From Nitrosomonas sp. (GTDB lineage Bacteria > Pseudomonadota > Gammaproteobacteria > Burkholderiales > Nitrosomonadaceae), in contig NZ_JAKFWH010000089.1 in assembly GCF_021731985.1 (NCBI RefSeq), positions 34,317 to 98,316 on the forward strand: DNA of 64,000 nucleotides, read 5' to 3'. The notes under the pieces were generated by a model. The model was given only the letters and a program-made list of their open reading frames with translations, was not told the DNA's origin and made no database searches. The position numbers were made by a program, and so were the translations under genes. Of the stretch, positions 8,573-18,700 are shown in pieces. Numbering within the stretch: position 1 is the first letter of the stretch; every line of letters starts with the position of its first letter.

Positions 8573-11500
8573 TTTTCGTCAGAAATTATAAAAGTACCGC
8601 CGATTTCAAGTTCCCCAATTCCCGTCGCCTCAGGTTCAATCAAAGTGTAGCTTTCATCAATTTCGATAAAATGCTGCTTAATAGGCGCCACGATACTCCA
8701 AGGATATTTAGGAATAATATCCCTGAATCCCGAGTCCGAATCAGCTCTCTTCTTATCCGCACTATCCAACAAATCAAAGTAGTCTCCCTCTAAAGGCGCA
8801 ATGCGCAATATCGAGAGATTGGTAACACGATCCACATAATCCAGATTCTGAATATAAGACTCGATATCCTGTTTGCTAATTATCCAGCCAAAATGACTGG
8901 TATATCCGACTGTCTCGTTCCAAGGCGAAAGAAAATCTGAAATTGCCTGATTCAAGTGACCCAAATACATACCAGCTAGCAATGAATTTTTTAGCTTAAC
9001 CGTGCATCTGACCTGTATCACTTCATAAACAGGGTTATCGACGTGAATTGTTGTGAATGGCGGCGCAAGCTTGCTAATAAAATCTTTCACCTCATTAACC
9101 AAATGGCCGCTCAGAAAAGGTTTCTGTGTAGCCACTTCGTTCTGAGTAAGATAGGGTACAGCCACGATCAGTACATGCCCAGGGGAAAAGCGTTGTTCGG
9201 TTACAAAATCGGGGCTCATGTTTGGAAAGCACTTTACTTTATAGACTTGTGGAAACTGCTCCAAGATTAACAACTCATAATCGGCCGGTAATAACGCTCG
9301 TTTTTTATGTTTCAATCTCTCACCAATACGGATTCGAAAATGATTACGATCTTCTGCTAAGTTGCCGCCAAAGGATTGCTGAACTTGTCTTATGCCGCCT
9401 ATCCCTGGGATTGATTTTCGCGTTCGTGATACGGTTCCGGCAGGCAATCTGATCAGGTTACTGGGTATCGTATTTTTATCCGTATATCTGCTTGCTCTTA
9501 ACGCTTGCGCATAAATCGAATAAAGGCTGCAGAATTTCTCCAGATCATGATCAGACGATACACATAACCAGGATAATCCCCTGGGTAAAACCGAGTTTTC
9601 TTGAGTGATATCTTTCGGAATATTCAAAGTTATGATTCCTGATTTCATGAATCCATGGGTAGAGTCCGATATGATTTCTTTCTTGTTTAATGACACCCAT
9701 TGGTTATTAGCAAGATAAAACCACTGGAGTGCTCCCAATTGAACGTTCTCAATCGGTAATGAATTCTCACGTAGATAAAAATATAACGTAATCACGCCGC
9801 CATTAGCCAATCCCTTTAGCCCAATAAATAAATTGCCAGAATACGAATAGTATGGCAATAGAAAACGCGACCGATCCGCTCCCGGGATCGAATCCTCCCA
9901 ACCCAGCGGATGAAGGTAAATCATCCTCTCCTGCATTGCATCAATACAGTTCACTTCTTCCTTACCGGAAACTATCTTTGAAGATGCCTTATAGTTCACT
10001 GCGATTGATGTAATGATGGGTGTATAAGGCGGGTTAGGTATTTTCTTAAGTAACTTGGCATGCTTTTGCTTGGCATTGAAAGTGAGCACTTCAGCCAATG
10101 CATTAGGATACTCCCGATGACCGAAAGCTTGTATTGGCGACACCAATGTAAATTTAAAGAATCCCTTATTGGTGGATGGCGTATAGCTGAGTTCTGCTTT
10201 AGAACTGCGGTACTCCCAAGGATTCCAATAAGATATGACGGAACCGCAATACAGTTTACTGTACTCGCTCACTTCCTCCCCACCATTAGGATCCAGTTTT
10301 ATTTGAAAAAGCGAGCTGACAACCGCCGTCTTCGCATTCTCAGGCATCCATTTACCATTCGTCAGAACCGCAGTACTTATCTGAAAATCAGTATCGAGTG
10401 CTTCATAACCTTGATAATGTGTTCTAAATCCACCCATACCTGCGGGTAAACCGCCCCATTGAATCTCTACATTGAAATCTAACAGTTGTTTTCCCGCTGC
10501 CTCCGGGCAACCAATAATCAGATAAGAACCTACTTCCGGAAGCGGACCAAAAGGTGTAAAAGGCGTCGCTGATGATAACTGGCCAATACTATTATGCAGC
10601 CGAAGAGTCCTGCATCCTTCTACCGCCACATCAATCTCGATCCAGACCAATTCAAGCTTACTCAAAATTCCATAGGGGTACAAATAACACTTGGGATTCA
10701 GTGTAAAACTCACTACGGGCAATTGAGTTTCATAGCCATCACCGTGAATATCCCGGTCATAGGGAATAATCGGCGGGAAATTTTCAGGCAGAAAAAAAGT
10801 GATTGCCAAACTGTTTTGTTCTTGTTGTTGTGCAGTGCCAGAATACGAAGGCTGATATTCCGGTATTTCCAGCCAACCTTCTGCAGTCGACAGACTGACA
10901 ATGAAAATATCTCTGAAAGCTTTAAAAAAGACCTGCTGTTTCTGAATGAGTGTTATCGCATCACCATTCTTGGATAATTGCATGGCTTCAGCAATTTTCT
11001 CAATCCATCGCTCCAATGTTAGCTTTCCTTCACCCAATGTTGCATCGGCATATTTCATTTTAATACAGACAGTCCGCCGTCCTTCCTGCAGTAACAAAGC
11101 TTTACTGGCTATCGCAAATCCAATACGCGCATGCTTCACCCGAACAATCTCTTCACCTATCTTTGGCGCACCAAATAATGGATGCACCTGAACATTACCC
11201 TGATCTGTATCATTTGTGCCAGTCAAAACCGGCACGTCATTGAGCCAGCAGCCTGTGGCAAACTGCCTCTCATGTCCATCCGCTTCACCAGTGAGCACAA
11301 TGGATTCTAGCAATTTATTCTCGGGAGAATTTAATACATCCCGTTGAAAAAATAATGTATGGACGGCACTCACTGTTGCATCGTTTACCCAGACATCATC
11401 AGCGGCTGTATAAACAATATCCTGCTTATTCTCATCTTGCCCCGCCGAAAATTCTGTTCCCTTCGGAATGAGTATGTCGCAATCCTTCTTGTTGGGAACA

Positions 11501-12408
11501 ATCACCAAGTAAACATAATCAGGCGAATAGCCGCGCGCCTGTACTTTCAATACCTGATCGTAATAGAAATCCACATAATTCAGTGTGAACCGGTTAATCT
11601 TATTGTGCAGTTTCTGAAATAACTGCAAGAAAGCAAGTAACAGTCCGACGGCTGGATCATGATCACCGCTAACCAAAGAAACAGACAATAACTTTGCTGC
11701 ACTCATCTGTACCATCTCAATGGCTTTTATGAAAGCATAAAAGCATGACCGAATCGGCGTTTTATCGCGCACATCAACAACAGAATCGGCGTGCTTGAGT
11801 GGATTCCCTTCTGCCGGAGCAAATGCAAGCGCAATCAAATCGCGCGAAAAAATTTCTTCTACCGTTTTATGCGAAAGATAACCGGTCAAATATTGCCCAA
11901 GTATATCGATATCTTTCTTAAGTCCGATAATCACGCTCTCCAGAACTTTGCGTAACTCGATTCCGACTTGGTTTTGTGATAGGGCCAGTAATTGAAGCCA
12001 ATTATCCAGCATACTGATTGCTGTATAGGCCGAGATCATGTGCTGGCTGATTTCTTTCGAGGGTACTGCAAGCAGTGCTTTAATCAATTCGTCGCTGGCA
12101 TCGGTCGTATATGTTTTGTACATCGTGCTGGTCATCAATTTATTCAGATCCAGTGCCAGTATCGTTGTGATAACTACTGTTTCATCCACTGAAAAAAATT
12201 GATCCCAGGCACCGTCTTCCTTATTATTCAGGTTATAAAACGTCATCACCTGCGCATAATCAACCACCATCGCCAAAAGTGTGTGAAAGTGCATGTCAGC
12301 CAGATTGAAGTAATCTTTCTCAAGTGCCGGCAACAATCTCTTCGCCTGACTTCTACCGTCACTAATATGCAGATGATAATTTGCAGGTAAGCTAGCTCGA
12401 GAGCTCAT
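8545..12408 (-). CDS. eCIS baseplate wedge protein, Afp11-like
   Basis: 1287 aa; position between gp25-like and Afp12-like genes; C-terminal 'PPFTTIHVDNPVYEVIQVRCTVKLK' baseplate-J style. Confidence 0.75.
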   Translation of the reverse strand: MSSRASLPANYHLHISDGRSQAKRLLPALEKDYFNLADMHFHTLLAMVVDYAQVMTFYNLNNKEDGAWDQFFSVDETVVITTILALDLNKLMTSTMYKTYTTDASDELIKALLAVPSKEISQHMISAYTAISMLDNWLQLLALSQNQVGIELRKVLESVIIGLKKDIDILGQYLTGYLSHKTVEEIFSRDLIALAFAPAEGNPLKHADSVVDVRDKTPIRSCFYAFIKAIEMVQMSAAKLLSVSLVSGDHDPAVGLLLAFLQLFQKLHNKINRFTLNYVDFYYDQVLKVQARGYSPDYVYLVIVPNKKDCDILIPKGTEFSAGQDENKQDIVYTAADDVWVNDATVSAVHTLFFQRDVLNSPENKLLESIVLTGEADGHERQFATGCWLNDVPVLTGTNDTDQGNVQVHPLFGAPKIGEEIVRVKHARIGFAIASKALLLQEGRRTVCIKMKYADATLGEGKLTLERWIEKIAEAMQLSKNGDAITLIQKQQVFFKAFRDIFIVSLSTAEGWLEIPEYQPSYSGTAQQQEQNSLAITFFLPENFPPIIPYDRDIHGDGYETQLPVVSFTLNPKCYLYPYGILSKLELVWIEIDVAVEGCRTLRLHNSIGQLSSATPFTPFGPLPEVGSYLIIGCPEAAGKQLLDFNVEIQWGGLPAGMGGFRTHYQGYEALDTDFQISTAVLTNGKWMPENAKTAVVSSLFQIKLDPNGGEEVSEYSKLYCGSVISYWNPWEYRSSKAELSYTPSTNKGFFKFTLVSPIQAFGHREYPNALAEVLTFNAKQKHAKLLKKIPNPPYTPIITSIAVNYKASSKIVSGKEEVNCIDAMQERMIYLHPLGWEDSIPGADRSRFLLPYYSYSGNLFIGLKGLANGGVITLYFYLRENSLPIENVQLGALQWFYLANNQWVSLNKKEIISDSTHGFMKSGIITLNIPKDITQENSVLPRGLSWLCVSSDHDLEKFCSLYSIYAQALRASRYTDKNTIPSNLIRLPAGTVSRTRKSIPGIGGIRQVQQSFGGNLAEDRNHFRIRIGERLKHKKRALLPADYELLILEQFPQVYKVKCFPNMSPDFVTEQRFSPGHVLIVAVPYLTQNEVATQKPFLSGHLVNEVKDFISKLAPPFTTIHVDNPVYEVIQVRCTVKLKNSLLAGMYLGHLNQAISDFLSPWNETVGYTSHFGWIISKQDIESYIQNLDYVDRVTNLSILRIAPLEGDYFDLLDSADKKRADSDSGFRDIIPKYPWSIVAPIKQHFIEIDESYTLIEPEATGIGELEIGGTFIISDEKWREKIEKH

Positions 12409-12426
12409 TCATTCACCAAGAAAACC

Positions 12427-12849
12427 TTATAATTTAACATTAGTACCTTCAGTGAAATAAAATGGATACACAATGTTGTGACGATTATTGGTTGCTCGCA
12501 CGATATAAGTGATATTAATTTTTATTAAACCATTCAATATATCTTCCCTACTATCTGAATCCACTCTGATATTTTCCACGAGAATCCGCGGTTCAAAAAA
12601 AAGTATCGCACGTTTAATCAGGTCGACAATAACTGTTACCGCAGTTTCATTAATTTCTTCAAAGATTTGTGTTTTCAAACCACAGCCATAAGTAGGTTGC
12701 ATCACCCGTTCGCCAGGATCTGTAGACAGAAGGATAAATAGGCTTTCACGAATATCCTCTTCCGCCGAAACTTTCCTCACTGATCCATACTTATTGAACT
12801 CCGGTGGGAATCCCCATCCGGTCCCAAGAAAAGATTTATCAACACTCAT
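12427..12849 (-). CDS. gp25/W-like baseplate protein (Afp9-like)
   Basis: 'DIRESLFILLSTDPGERVMQPTYGCGLKTQIFEEIN' is a gp25-family signature. Confidence 0.9.
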   Translation of the reverse strand: MSVDKSFLGTGWGFPPEFNKYGSVRKVSAEEDIRESLFILLSTDPGERVMQPTYGCGLKTQIFEEINETAVTVIVDLIKRAILFFEPRILVENIRVDSDSREDILNGLIKINITYIVRATNNRHNIVYPFYFTEGTNVKL

Positions 12850-12868
12850 CGTTTACACCATTGCCATG

Positions 12869-13168
12869 CTAGCCGCCGATCATCACTGTTGGGAAACCAA
12901 CAACGATCGCACCACCATGTGCCGTTGTATCCCCAATTCTGGCAGCCGGCTTATTACTGATCATGACAGTGGCTGAACCTTTAACAATGCTGTCGGGTGG
13001 CCCGACGCAAATACACATATCACCCACCACAGCAGCCGGCAAATTACCGATTAGAACAGTAGACACACAGGGTCCGCTTATAGGCCCGCCCACATGTGGA
13101 ATAGGAACTACCGCGGGTGTTTGCATCGGGCATGTATGCATATCTGTAATTCTCGCTGCTGGCGGCAT
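12869..13168 (-). CDS. PAAR-domain spike tip protein
   Basis: Starts MPPAARITDMHTCPM, with repeated 'PAAVVGD' and 'NKPAARIGDTTAHGG' motifs. Confidence 0.92.
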   Translation of the reverse strand: MPPAARITDMHTCPMQTPAVVPIPHVGGPISGPCVSTVLIGNLPAAVVGDMCICVGPPDSIVKGSATVMISNKPAARIGDTTAHGGAIVVGFPTVMIGG

Positions 13169-13217
13169 AGTTCACTCCTGTAAAAATAGGTCGGTATCTT
13201 GAATGCTCAAGAAACGC

Positions 13218-15008
13218 CTAATTGATCATGACAATACCACCTTTCACCGTAGTCTGGCCACTCGCAGACAATTCAGCGGTAGCATTGCCTTTTGCACTAA
13301 AACCAACATTTGCCTGATGATTTATATTGAGCCCTTGATTCTTTATATCCGCTTGAGCAGTCGATTCTATATTTCCGACCGCATCGATAGTCACTTTACC
13401 TTTTGCGCTGATCTTAATGTCTTTAGGGCTATCTATAATAATGCCGCTGGAATTGAGCTCAATCTTGTTGGAATTTTGATCTTGCAGCAGAATGGATTTT
13501 TGGTCATCGCTAATGACTATTTTGTTATTACCCGGTGTAATCAGCGTAATTATTTTCTTCTCATCATCAAATTCGAGTTTAAGCTTACTCCGGGTTACGA
13601 TTGCTTTAATGAAATTATCCGCAGTTAATTCGTAGGGAGGTTTCCTGTTGTTGCTGTACAAACTACCCAGAATAACCGGATACGACGGATCATCGTTAAA
13701 ATAACCCAGCACCACTTCATCGCCGATTTCAGGTACAAAAAAGGCACCCAGCCCGTTTGATCCATAAAAACTGGCCAGCCGTGCCCAAACCCCATCTGTT
13801 TCTGACTGCAAAACCGGAACGGATACTTGTATTTTGTACTGGCCTTCCGGATCCGCATCGAGTTTTTTTACCACGCCGATCTGCAACCCACTCACCCCGG
13901 GCACCCAGCCGGATGCCAATGGCGCTTCGGCCTTATATTGCTCAGCAAACCACTGCGGTGAAAGACCAAACTCAATTTCCGTTACCCAGTTTCCTTGTTT
14001 AATTTCATGCTTTACCGCTGTCACCAATACGTTACCATTAAAACGATTACCCACCCCTTTCAGCTCAACGAGCTCGCCAATTTTTACCTTAGCACTTCCC
14101 TGGAACGCGGCGTAGCCTCTAATTCTAGCCAAACCCGATTTTACTTGCTGTCCCTTCACCCAATCGGTTAATGCGGTGCTTTCAAGAGGCGCATCGGTCT
14201 GCAAACGAAAATAATCCGGAGCAACCACGCCAGCCAATTCAGCAGCAGCAAGATCACCTTGGCCTGTCAGTTGATTTGGACCCGCTTGTTGTTCTTGTAT
14301 CGCTTGATCAGTCAAATTCCAGGCGATCCCTTTAACCACCGAGAATTGTGAAGCAGCATCCACATCCGCACCAAACGTCATCAAATCAATACCGTAAGTC
14401 AGTGTCAGCACGGCTTCACCCTCTACCTGCGGTGCTTTCACACTCACTTTACCGGCATCAACAGTCACCAAGAAACCATTGGCTTCCGCTCTGATCAGCA
14501 TAAAATCCCAGTCTGTACAATAATATTGCACCAGCTCCTTAAAACTGGTCGTAGTGGCCGTCACGTCAGAAGTTAACCCACTATAAGCGCCAATCAATTT
14601 ACCGATGACATCACTATCTTTGGAATCAACAAAATTGGCATTCTTACGACCGATCGTCATAGCAACAGCGCTGTCTCTACATTGCACGATCAAACGGGAA
14701 AAATTGTCGCCATCCATTTTTATGCCATGTTTAGTGACAATTCCTTTGAAAACAGTAATCGTTTGATTGGCATAGCCAGCGTTGATGGTGATCACAGCAC
14801 CCGGTTTAAAATCATCCGCATTACTAACTGGAAAATCATTACTCGGCATATCCCCATCCAGCAGGATTATTTTAGCGCTAGGTATTTTGTTAACGCCATA
14901 GGTGATTTCAACAGAAACAATTTGAACGGTATCGGCTATCGCTGCACCATTACTCAAAATGGCCACCGAAACGACACCCGTGCTGCCCATTAATGGGGAA
15001 TCTGCCAT
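13218..15008 (-). CDS. VgrG-like spike protein (Afp8-like)
   Basis: 596 aa; 'GSLYSNNRKPPYELTADNFIKAIVTRSKLKLEFDDEKKIITLITPGNN' and beta-helix-like C-terminus as in VgrG/gp5-gp27 proteins. Confidence 0.9.
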   Translation of the reverse strand: MADSPLMGSTGVVSVAILSNGAAIADTVQIVSVEITYGVNKIPSAKIILLDGDMPSNDFPVSNADDFKPGAVITINAGYANQTITVFKGIVTKHGIKMDGDNFSRLIVQCRDSAVAMTIGRKNANFVDSKDSDVIGKLIGAYSGLTSDVTATTTSFKELVQYYCTDWDFMLIRAEANGFLVTVDAGKVSVKAPQVEGEAVLTLTYGIDLMTFGADVDAASQFSVVKGIAWNLTDQAIQEQQAGPNQLTGQGDLAAAELAGVVAPDYFRLQTDAPLESTALTDWVKGQQVKSGLARIRGYAAFQGSAKVKIGELVELKGVGNRFNGNVLVTAVKHEIKQGNWVTEIEFGLSPQWFAEQYKAEAPLASGWVPGVSGLQIGVVKKLDADPEGQYKIQVSVPVLQSETDGVWARLASFYGSNGLGAFFVPEIGDEVVLGYFNDDPSYPVILGSLYSNNRKPPYELTADNFIKAIVTRSKLKLEFDDEKKIITLITPGNNKIVISDDQKSILLQDQNSNKIELNSSGIIIDSPKDIKISAKGKVTIDAVGNIESTAQADIKNQGLNINHQANVGFSAKGNATAELSASGQTTVKGGIVMIN

Positions 15009-15016
15009 AGCAAACC

Positions 15017-15718
15017 TCAGCTTAACGGAGGGAATTGAAGCTTTATCCCTGGTTTTAGATCACGAAAATTTGTCAGATTGTTAATCTTGGCAACTTCAAT
15101 GTAATAGGTACAGTCCCGATAAATCTGATAACACAGGAGCGGTAAGGTATCACCTGCTTTTACCTCGATCAGATGGGTTAAATCAGGAGACTCTGTTGCT
15201 GCTTCCTTGGATATTTCTTCGCTGCTCTGATACTCAATGAATGTAAGAGTGACTTTAGCTCGCAGCGGCACACCGCTGGGTTTAAACAAAGTGTAGTCAA
15301 ATTTGAGTGACTCTATTCGTCCATAAAATAGTAGTTCCCCCCACTTTAACTGTACAATCGGCGCCTCATGTTTGGTGCCTATGTACGTATAAACCACCTC
15401 TTTTAATAAATCAATCTGCTCCTTAACCGGAACCGGATCACTCAGCGTTGAACTCAGATTGGCAACGACAGCACCAGTCGCATCCAGTATTAATTCTTTC
15501 AGAACAATTTTTTCAGGGTGGCTTGCGTCATATTTGGTTTCAGTTCCTGGCTGCCCCAGAACCCTGTTTTTTGAATAGCTCAGTTTAAAAGTATGCTCAT
15601 ATCCGGCAGGATTGATCATTGCTTCAAACTTTTTCCTGGAGCTATCAACGCTTATTTTTCCGTTATTCACGGAACAAGGAGAGATCGTTAGAAGCGCTTT
15701 TGCACCACTAAGAATCAT
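15017..15718 (-). CDS. LysM-type hub/tail assembly protein (Afp7-like)
   Basis: C-terminal 'HLIEVKAGDTLPLLCYQIYRDCTYYIEVAKINNLTNFRDLKPGIKLQFPP' is a LysM motif. Confidence 0.85.
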   Translation of the reverse strand: MILSGAKALLTISPCSVNNGKISVDSSRKKFEAMINPAGYEHTFKLSYSKNRVLGQPGTETKYDASHPEKIVLKELILDATGAVVANLSSTLSDPVPVKEQIDLLKEVVYTYIGTKHEAPIVQLKWGELLFYGRIESLKFDYTLFKPSGVPLRAKVTLTFIEYQSSEEISKEAATESPDLTHLIEVKAGDTLPLLCYQIYRDCTYYIEVAKINNLTNFRDLKPGIKLQFPPLS

Positions 15719-15883
15719 CTAACGATCTCCCTTTTCCTGCAGAATATCAATAATCAAACGCCGGCATTCTGCGAGCATCTCTTCTTTTAAGAGCCGATGC
15801 TCTTCTGATAACTCGAGATCTTCGTTCTCTGTTCTCTGCACGATATTTGATTTAATCAGCAATTGTTTAATCTCTATCGACAT
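15719..15883 (-). CDS. DUF5908-like small eCIS protein (Afp6 position)
   Basis: Hand translation: MSIEIKQLLIKSNIVQRTENEDLELSEEHRLLKEEMLAECRRLIIDILQEKGDR (54 aa), directly abutting the LysM gene; below the ORF-track length cutoff. Confidence 0.75.
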   Translation of the reverse strand: MSIEIKQLLIKSNIVQRTENEDLELSEEHRLLKEEMLAECRRLIIDILQEKGDR

Positions 15884-15901
15884 TTCGTATTCTTGTAGAT
15901 A

Positions 15902-16372
15902 TCAAATGATACGATTTGAGGAGGTATAACTTAGCACAATCTTTTCTATGGCCACTTCGTTTTTAGTCGATCCAAAGCTTTCTACTTCCCACTTCAGTGG
16001 ATAAGCAGAATCAAAAGACCAGCCTCGAATAGGCACTTTGTCTTCGTTCATCAAAAATACCAAAACAGGCAATGGTTTGATAGCCAGACTCAAACCAGAT
16101 TCCAGCGTTGCTTTACACCATAAGACTAACGGCGAAGTCAGCGGAGCGATGCCACGTTTAAGCGACAGATTGGAATGTTTGATACCTTTCGGCAATTGCC
16201 GGACAAATCTATTCTCACCGCCCTCTACAACTGATTCGACATCCATTTCTATATCAATCCCAGATACCTCTTGGAAAGAGGTATCTGCCGCCAATCCTAA
16301 AGGAGGTGCTACCACCACCTTAAAATAAAAAGCAGATGGTGGATAAACATCTCCGAATAGTGAAATACTCAT
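15902..16372 (-). CDS. eCIS tail tube protein (T4 gp19-like, Afp5-like)
   Basis: 'PPSAFYFKVVV...SFQEVSGIDIEMDVESVVEGGENRFVRQLPKG...LSLKRGI'. Confidence 0.88.
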   Translation of the reverse strand: MSISLFGDVYPPSAFYFKVVVAPPLGLAADTSFQEVSGIDIEMDVESVVEGGENRFVRQLPKGIKHSNLSLKRGIAPLTSPLVLWCKATLESGLSLAIKPLPVLVFLMNEDKVPIRGWSFDSAYPLKWEVESFGSTKNEVAIEKIVLSYTSSNRII

Positions 16373-16410
16373 CAGGTACTAGCCTGCTTGCAAAATCAGA
16401 GGAATAACGA

Positions 16411-16869
16411 TCAACTATTTGCAATAGTCAGACCTTCATGCACGATTTCTATGCTCTCAATCGCCACTTCATTACCTTCCGATTTCAAGTCGGTGCCGGT
16501 AATCTTTGTCGGCCAAGCATTCGTCAGTGTCCATACCATTGTGGCCTTACCGGTTTCATCCAGCAGACTGATGGTAACCGGCAATCGTTTAATCGTATTC
16601 ATTTTAATTTGTTTAAACCAATCCCAGAATTTGTTATCCCCTTTAAAGATGCCTTTCTTCATAGTGATATTTCCGACCTTCTTCATTCCCGGCATCTTGA
16701 TCACCGAAAACTCCGGGCTATCGCCATGACGATATTTGATTTCCTCTGACTGGATGTCCAATCCGCTCACTTCCTGAAATGACATCACTTGAGAATCCCA
16801 CTTAACCTGAAAATAAAACTTTGGCATGGGCCAAACAGTAGTCGATTGACTTGATCCATCATCTGCCAT
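16411..16869 (-). CDS. eCIS tail tube protein (T4 gp19-like, Afp1-like)
   Basis: 'PMPKFYFQVKWDSQVMSFQEVSGLDIQSEEIKYRHGDSPEFSVIKMPGMKKVGNITMKKGIF'. Confidence 0.92.
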   Translation of the reverse strand: MADDGSSQSTTVWPMPKFYFQVKWDSQVMSFQEVSGLDIQSEEIKYRHGDSPEFSVIKMPGMKKVGNITMKKGIFKGDNKFWDWFKQIKMNTIKRLPVTISLLDETGKATMVWTLTNAWPTKITGTDLKSEGNEVAIESIEIVHEGLTIANS

Positions 16870-16942
16870 AACTTACCTCTACTTTTATGATTAAGAAATA
16901 AACGTCTTTGCCAACTGCATCGGTAACGCAATAACTTCCAAG

Positions 16943-18517
16943 TTAAGATTTCTGCATCTGTTGCTGGAATGTAATCTCGATAAACTCTGCCGGACGGCTC
17001 AGTGCAACCAAAACAGTGACACGTAACATGCCATCCAGAATATCCTGCGGTGTCATGGTTTCACCCAGACCAACAAATACGCCAAACGCATCATCCGGTG
17101 ATGCGCCGGCCAAGCCGCCGCGCTTCCAAATGCTGGTTAGGAAATTACTGATCATACTTTTGATTGTCACCCAGGTACTGGAAACATTGGGTTCAAACAC
17201 GTAAGCCTTAGTTGCCAGCTTGATGGACTCTTCCAGCATGATCATGGTTCTGCGCACATTGATATAGCGCCAATCCAAGCTGTTGCCATCCAATGTACGC
17301 GCACCCCATACCAGCGTACCTTCACCAATAAAAGTCCGTATCGCATTGATTGATTTACCTGCCGTTGTCACGTTCAGATCTTCCTGTTGATCATGGGTAA
17401 TCTCAACGGATGGCGAAATAACCGCGCTCAGACTCACATTGGCAGGAGCCTTCCACACACCCCGCGAATTATCGACCATTGTATAAACACCTGCCATACC
17501 CGCACTCGGGGGGAGCAGATTGAGTTTATGTTTGATGTTATCGATTATCGTGTTATATGCTGGACAAACAACACTCAGAATCTTATGCAGATCTCCATCG
17601 GTCGACATTGCGTCTGTTTTAGGTGTGACACCGATTTCTGCAATCTTCTCAGCAATTTCAGTTTTCTTCTTAGCATCTAACTGACTATTGTCCAATTCAG
17701 TTTTTAATATTTCCTGTAACTTAGGCAGGTTGGAGATATTACCAAAACTCAAATCACTAGTTTGCACAATAGAAGTATTGAGCCAAGGATAATACGCTGC
17801 CGCAAAATCCAGATTGTTTGTTCCAAGATCATTCCTGAAATTGTCGATACACTGACTATCCTGAGCTTCTTTATAGCCATCATAAACATCTAGGATTGCA
17901 AAGCGATTCTTCATCACTTGTCCGCAATGGCTGAGTACAGCTTGTTGCAAAGCGATACAATCTGCTTCAGCCAATGACATGGCATCAGGTATCACCACCA
18001 TAGTCGGTTCTTGCTCTTTTAATAAAATACCGACACCGCCACTCAGATCCTTTTTTTCTACTTTCTTTTGATCATAATTGCCCACAGAAATGACATAACA
18101 AGCACCGCCGCCATTTTGAAAAAAAAGCATCATGCTGTGATACAAAAAATAGCGCGCGCCTTGAAGTCCCAGAATATAATCTTTGTCATTGTTCGAGAAA
18201 TCAGCTTCTACAATAACTGTTGATGCTGCTGCAGTTTTAGTATCGCCCTCTTTCTTTGCATCAGCCGCCTTATCTGCCGCCTTGGTAGCTGTCAGCTCTG
18301 CAATTTCATATTGCGTATTGGGTGGTCCGCCAAAGAAACTATTGAACTCGGACATAGATGAAATACGCCACGCTTTGTTTAATAAAGACTTTCCTTTATT
18401 ACTGGCTTTTTCTGTATAACCGATAAATGCCGGCACTGCAGTAGCAACCTCCACCACTGAGTTAGGAAATGCACTCTTTTCAACAATGTAAACACCCGGT
18501 GTTTTATACTGCCCCAT
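16943..18517 (-). CDS. Contractile tail sheath protein
   Basis: Starts 'MGQYKTPGVYIVEKSAFPNSVVEVATAVPAFIGYTEKA'; C-terminal 'TLVWGARTLDGNSLDWRYINVRRTMIMLEESIK' typical of sheath proteins. Confidence 0.95.
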   Translation of the reverse strand: MGQYKTPGVYIVEKSAFPNSVVEVATAVPAFIGYTEKASNKGKSLLNKAWRISSMSEFNSFFGGPPNTQYEIAELTATKAADKAADAKKEGDTKTAAASTVIVEADFSNNDKDYILGLQGARYFLYHSMMLFFQNGGGACYVISVGNYDQKKVEKKDLSGGVGILLKEQEPTMVVIPDAMSLAEADCIALQQAVLSHCGQVMKNRFAILDVYDGYKEAQDSQCIDNFRNDLGTNNLDFAAAYYPWLNTSIVQTSDLSFGNISNLPKLQEILKTELDNSQLDAKKKTEIAEKIAEIGVTPKTDAMSTDGDLHKILSVVCPAYNTIIDNIKHKLNLLPPSAGMAGVYTMVDNSRGVWKAPANVSLSAVISPSVEITHDQQEDLNVTTAGKSINAIRTFIGEGTLVWGARTLDGNSLDWRYINVRRTMIMLEESIKLATKAYVFEPNVSSTWVTIKSMISNFLTSIWKRGGLAGASPDDAFGVFVGLGETMTPQDILDGMLRVTVLVALSRPAEFIEITFQQQMQKS

Positions 18518-18700
18518 AATCTGCTCCTTTTAATTGGAATAGTAGCGCTCAACAACAACTTTTATCACCTAACTTTACAAATTCTATCTATTACCTTGTT
18601 TCAATTTAACATATAACAGCTTAACGGAAGTACTGTTAATTCTCAAGCGTCACGAAAAAAATGGGAATGACGCAGATTAGTTTAGCACTCAGATATCAGA

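Noticed and set aside
8548-12390. Plus-strand ORFs opposite the baseplate gene (8548-8793, 10060-10449, 10594-10977 and others)
   Set aside because: Antisense to a well-supported 1287-aa gene, with no recognisable domains.
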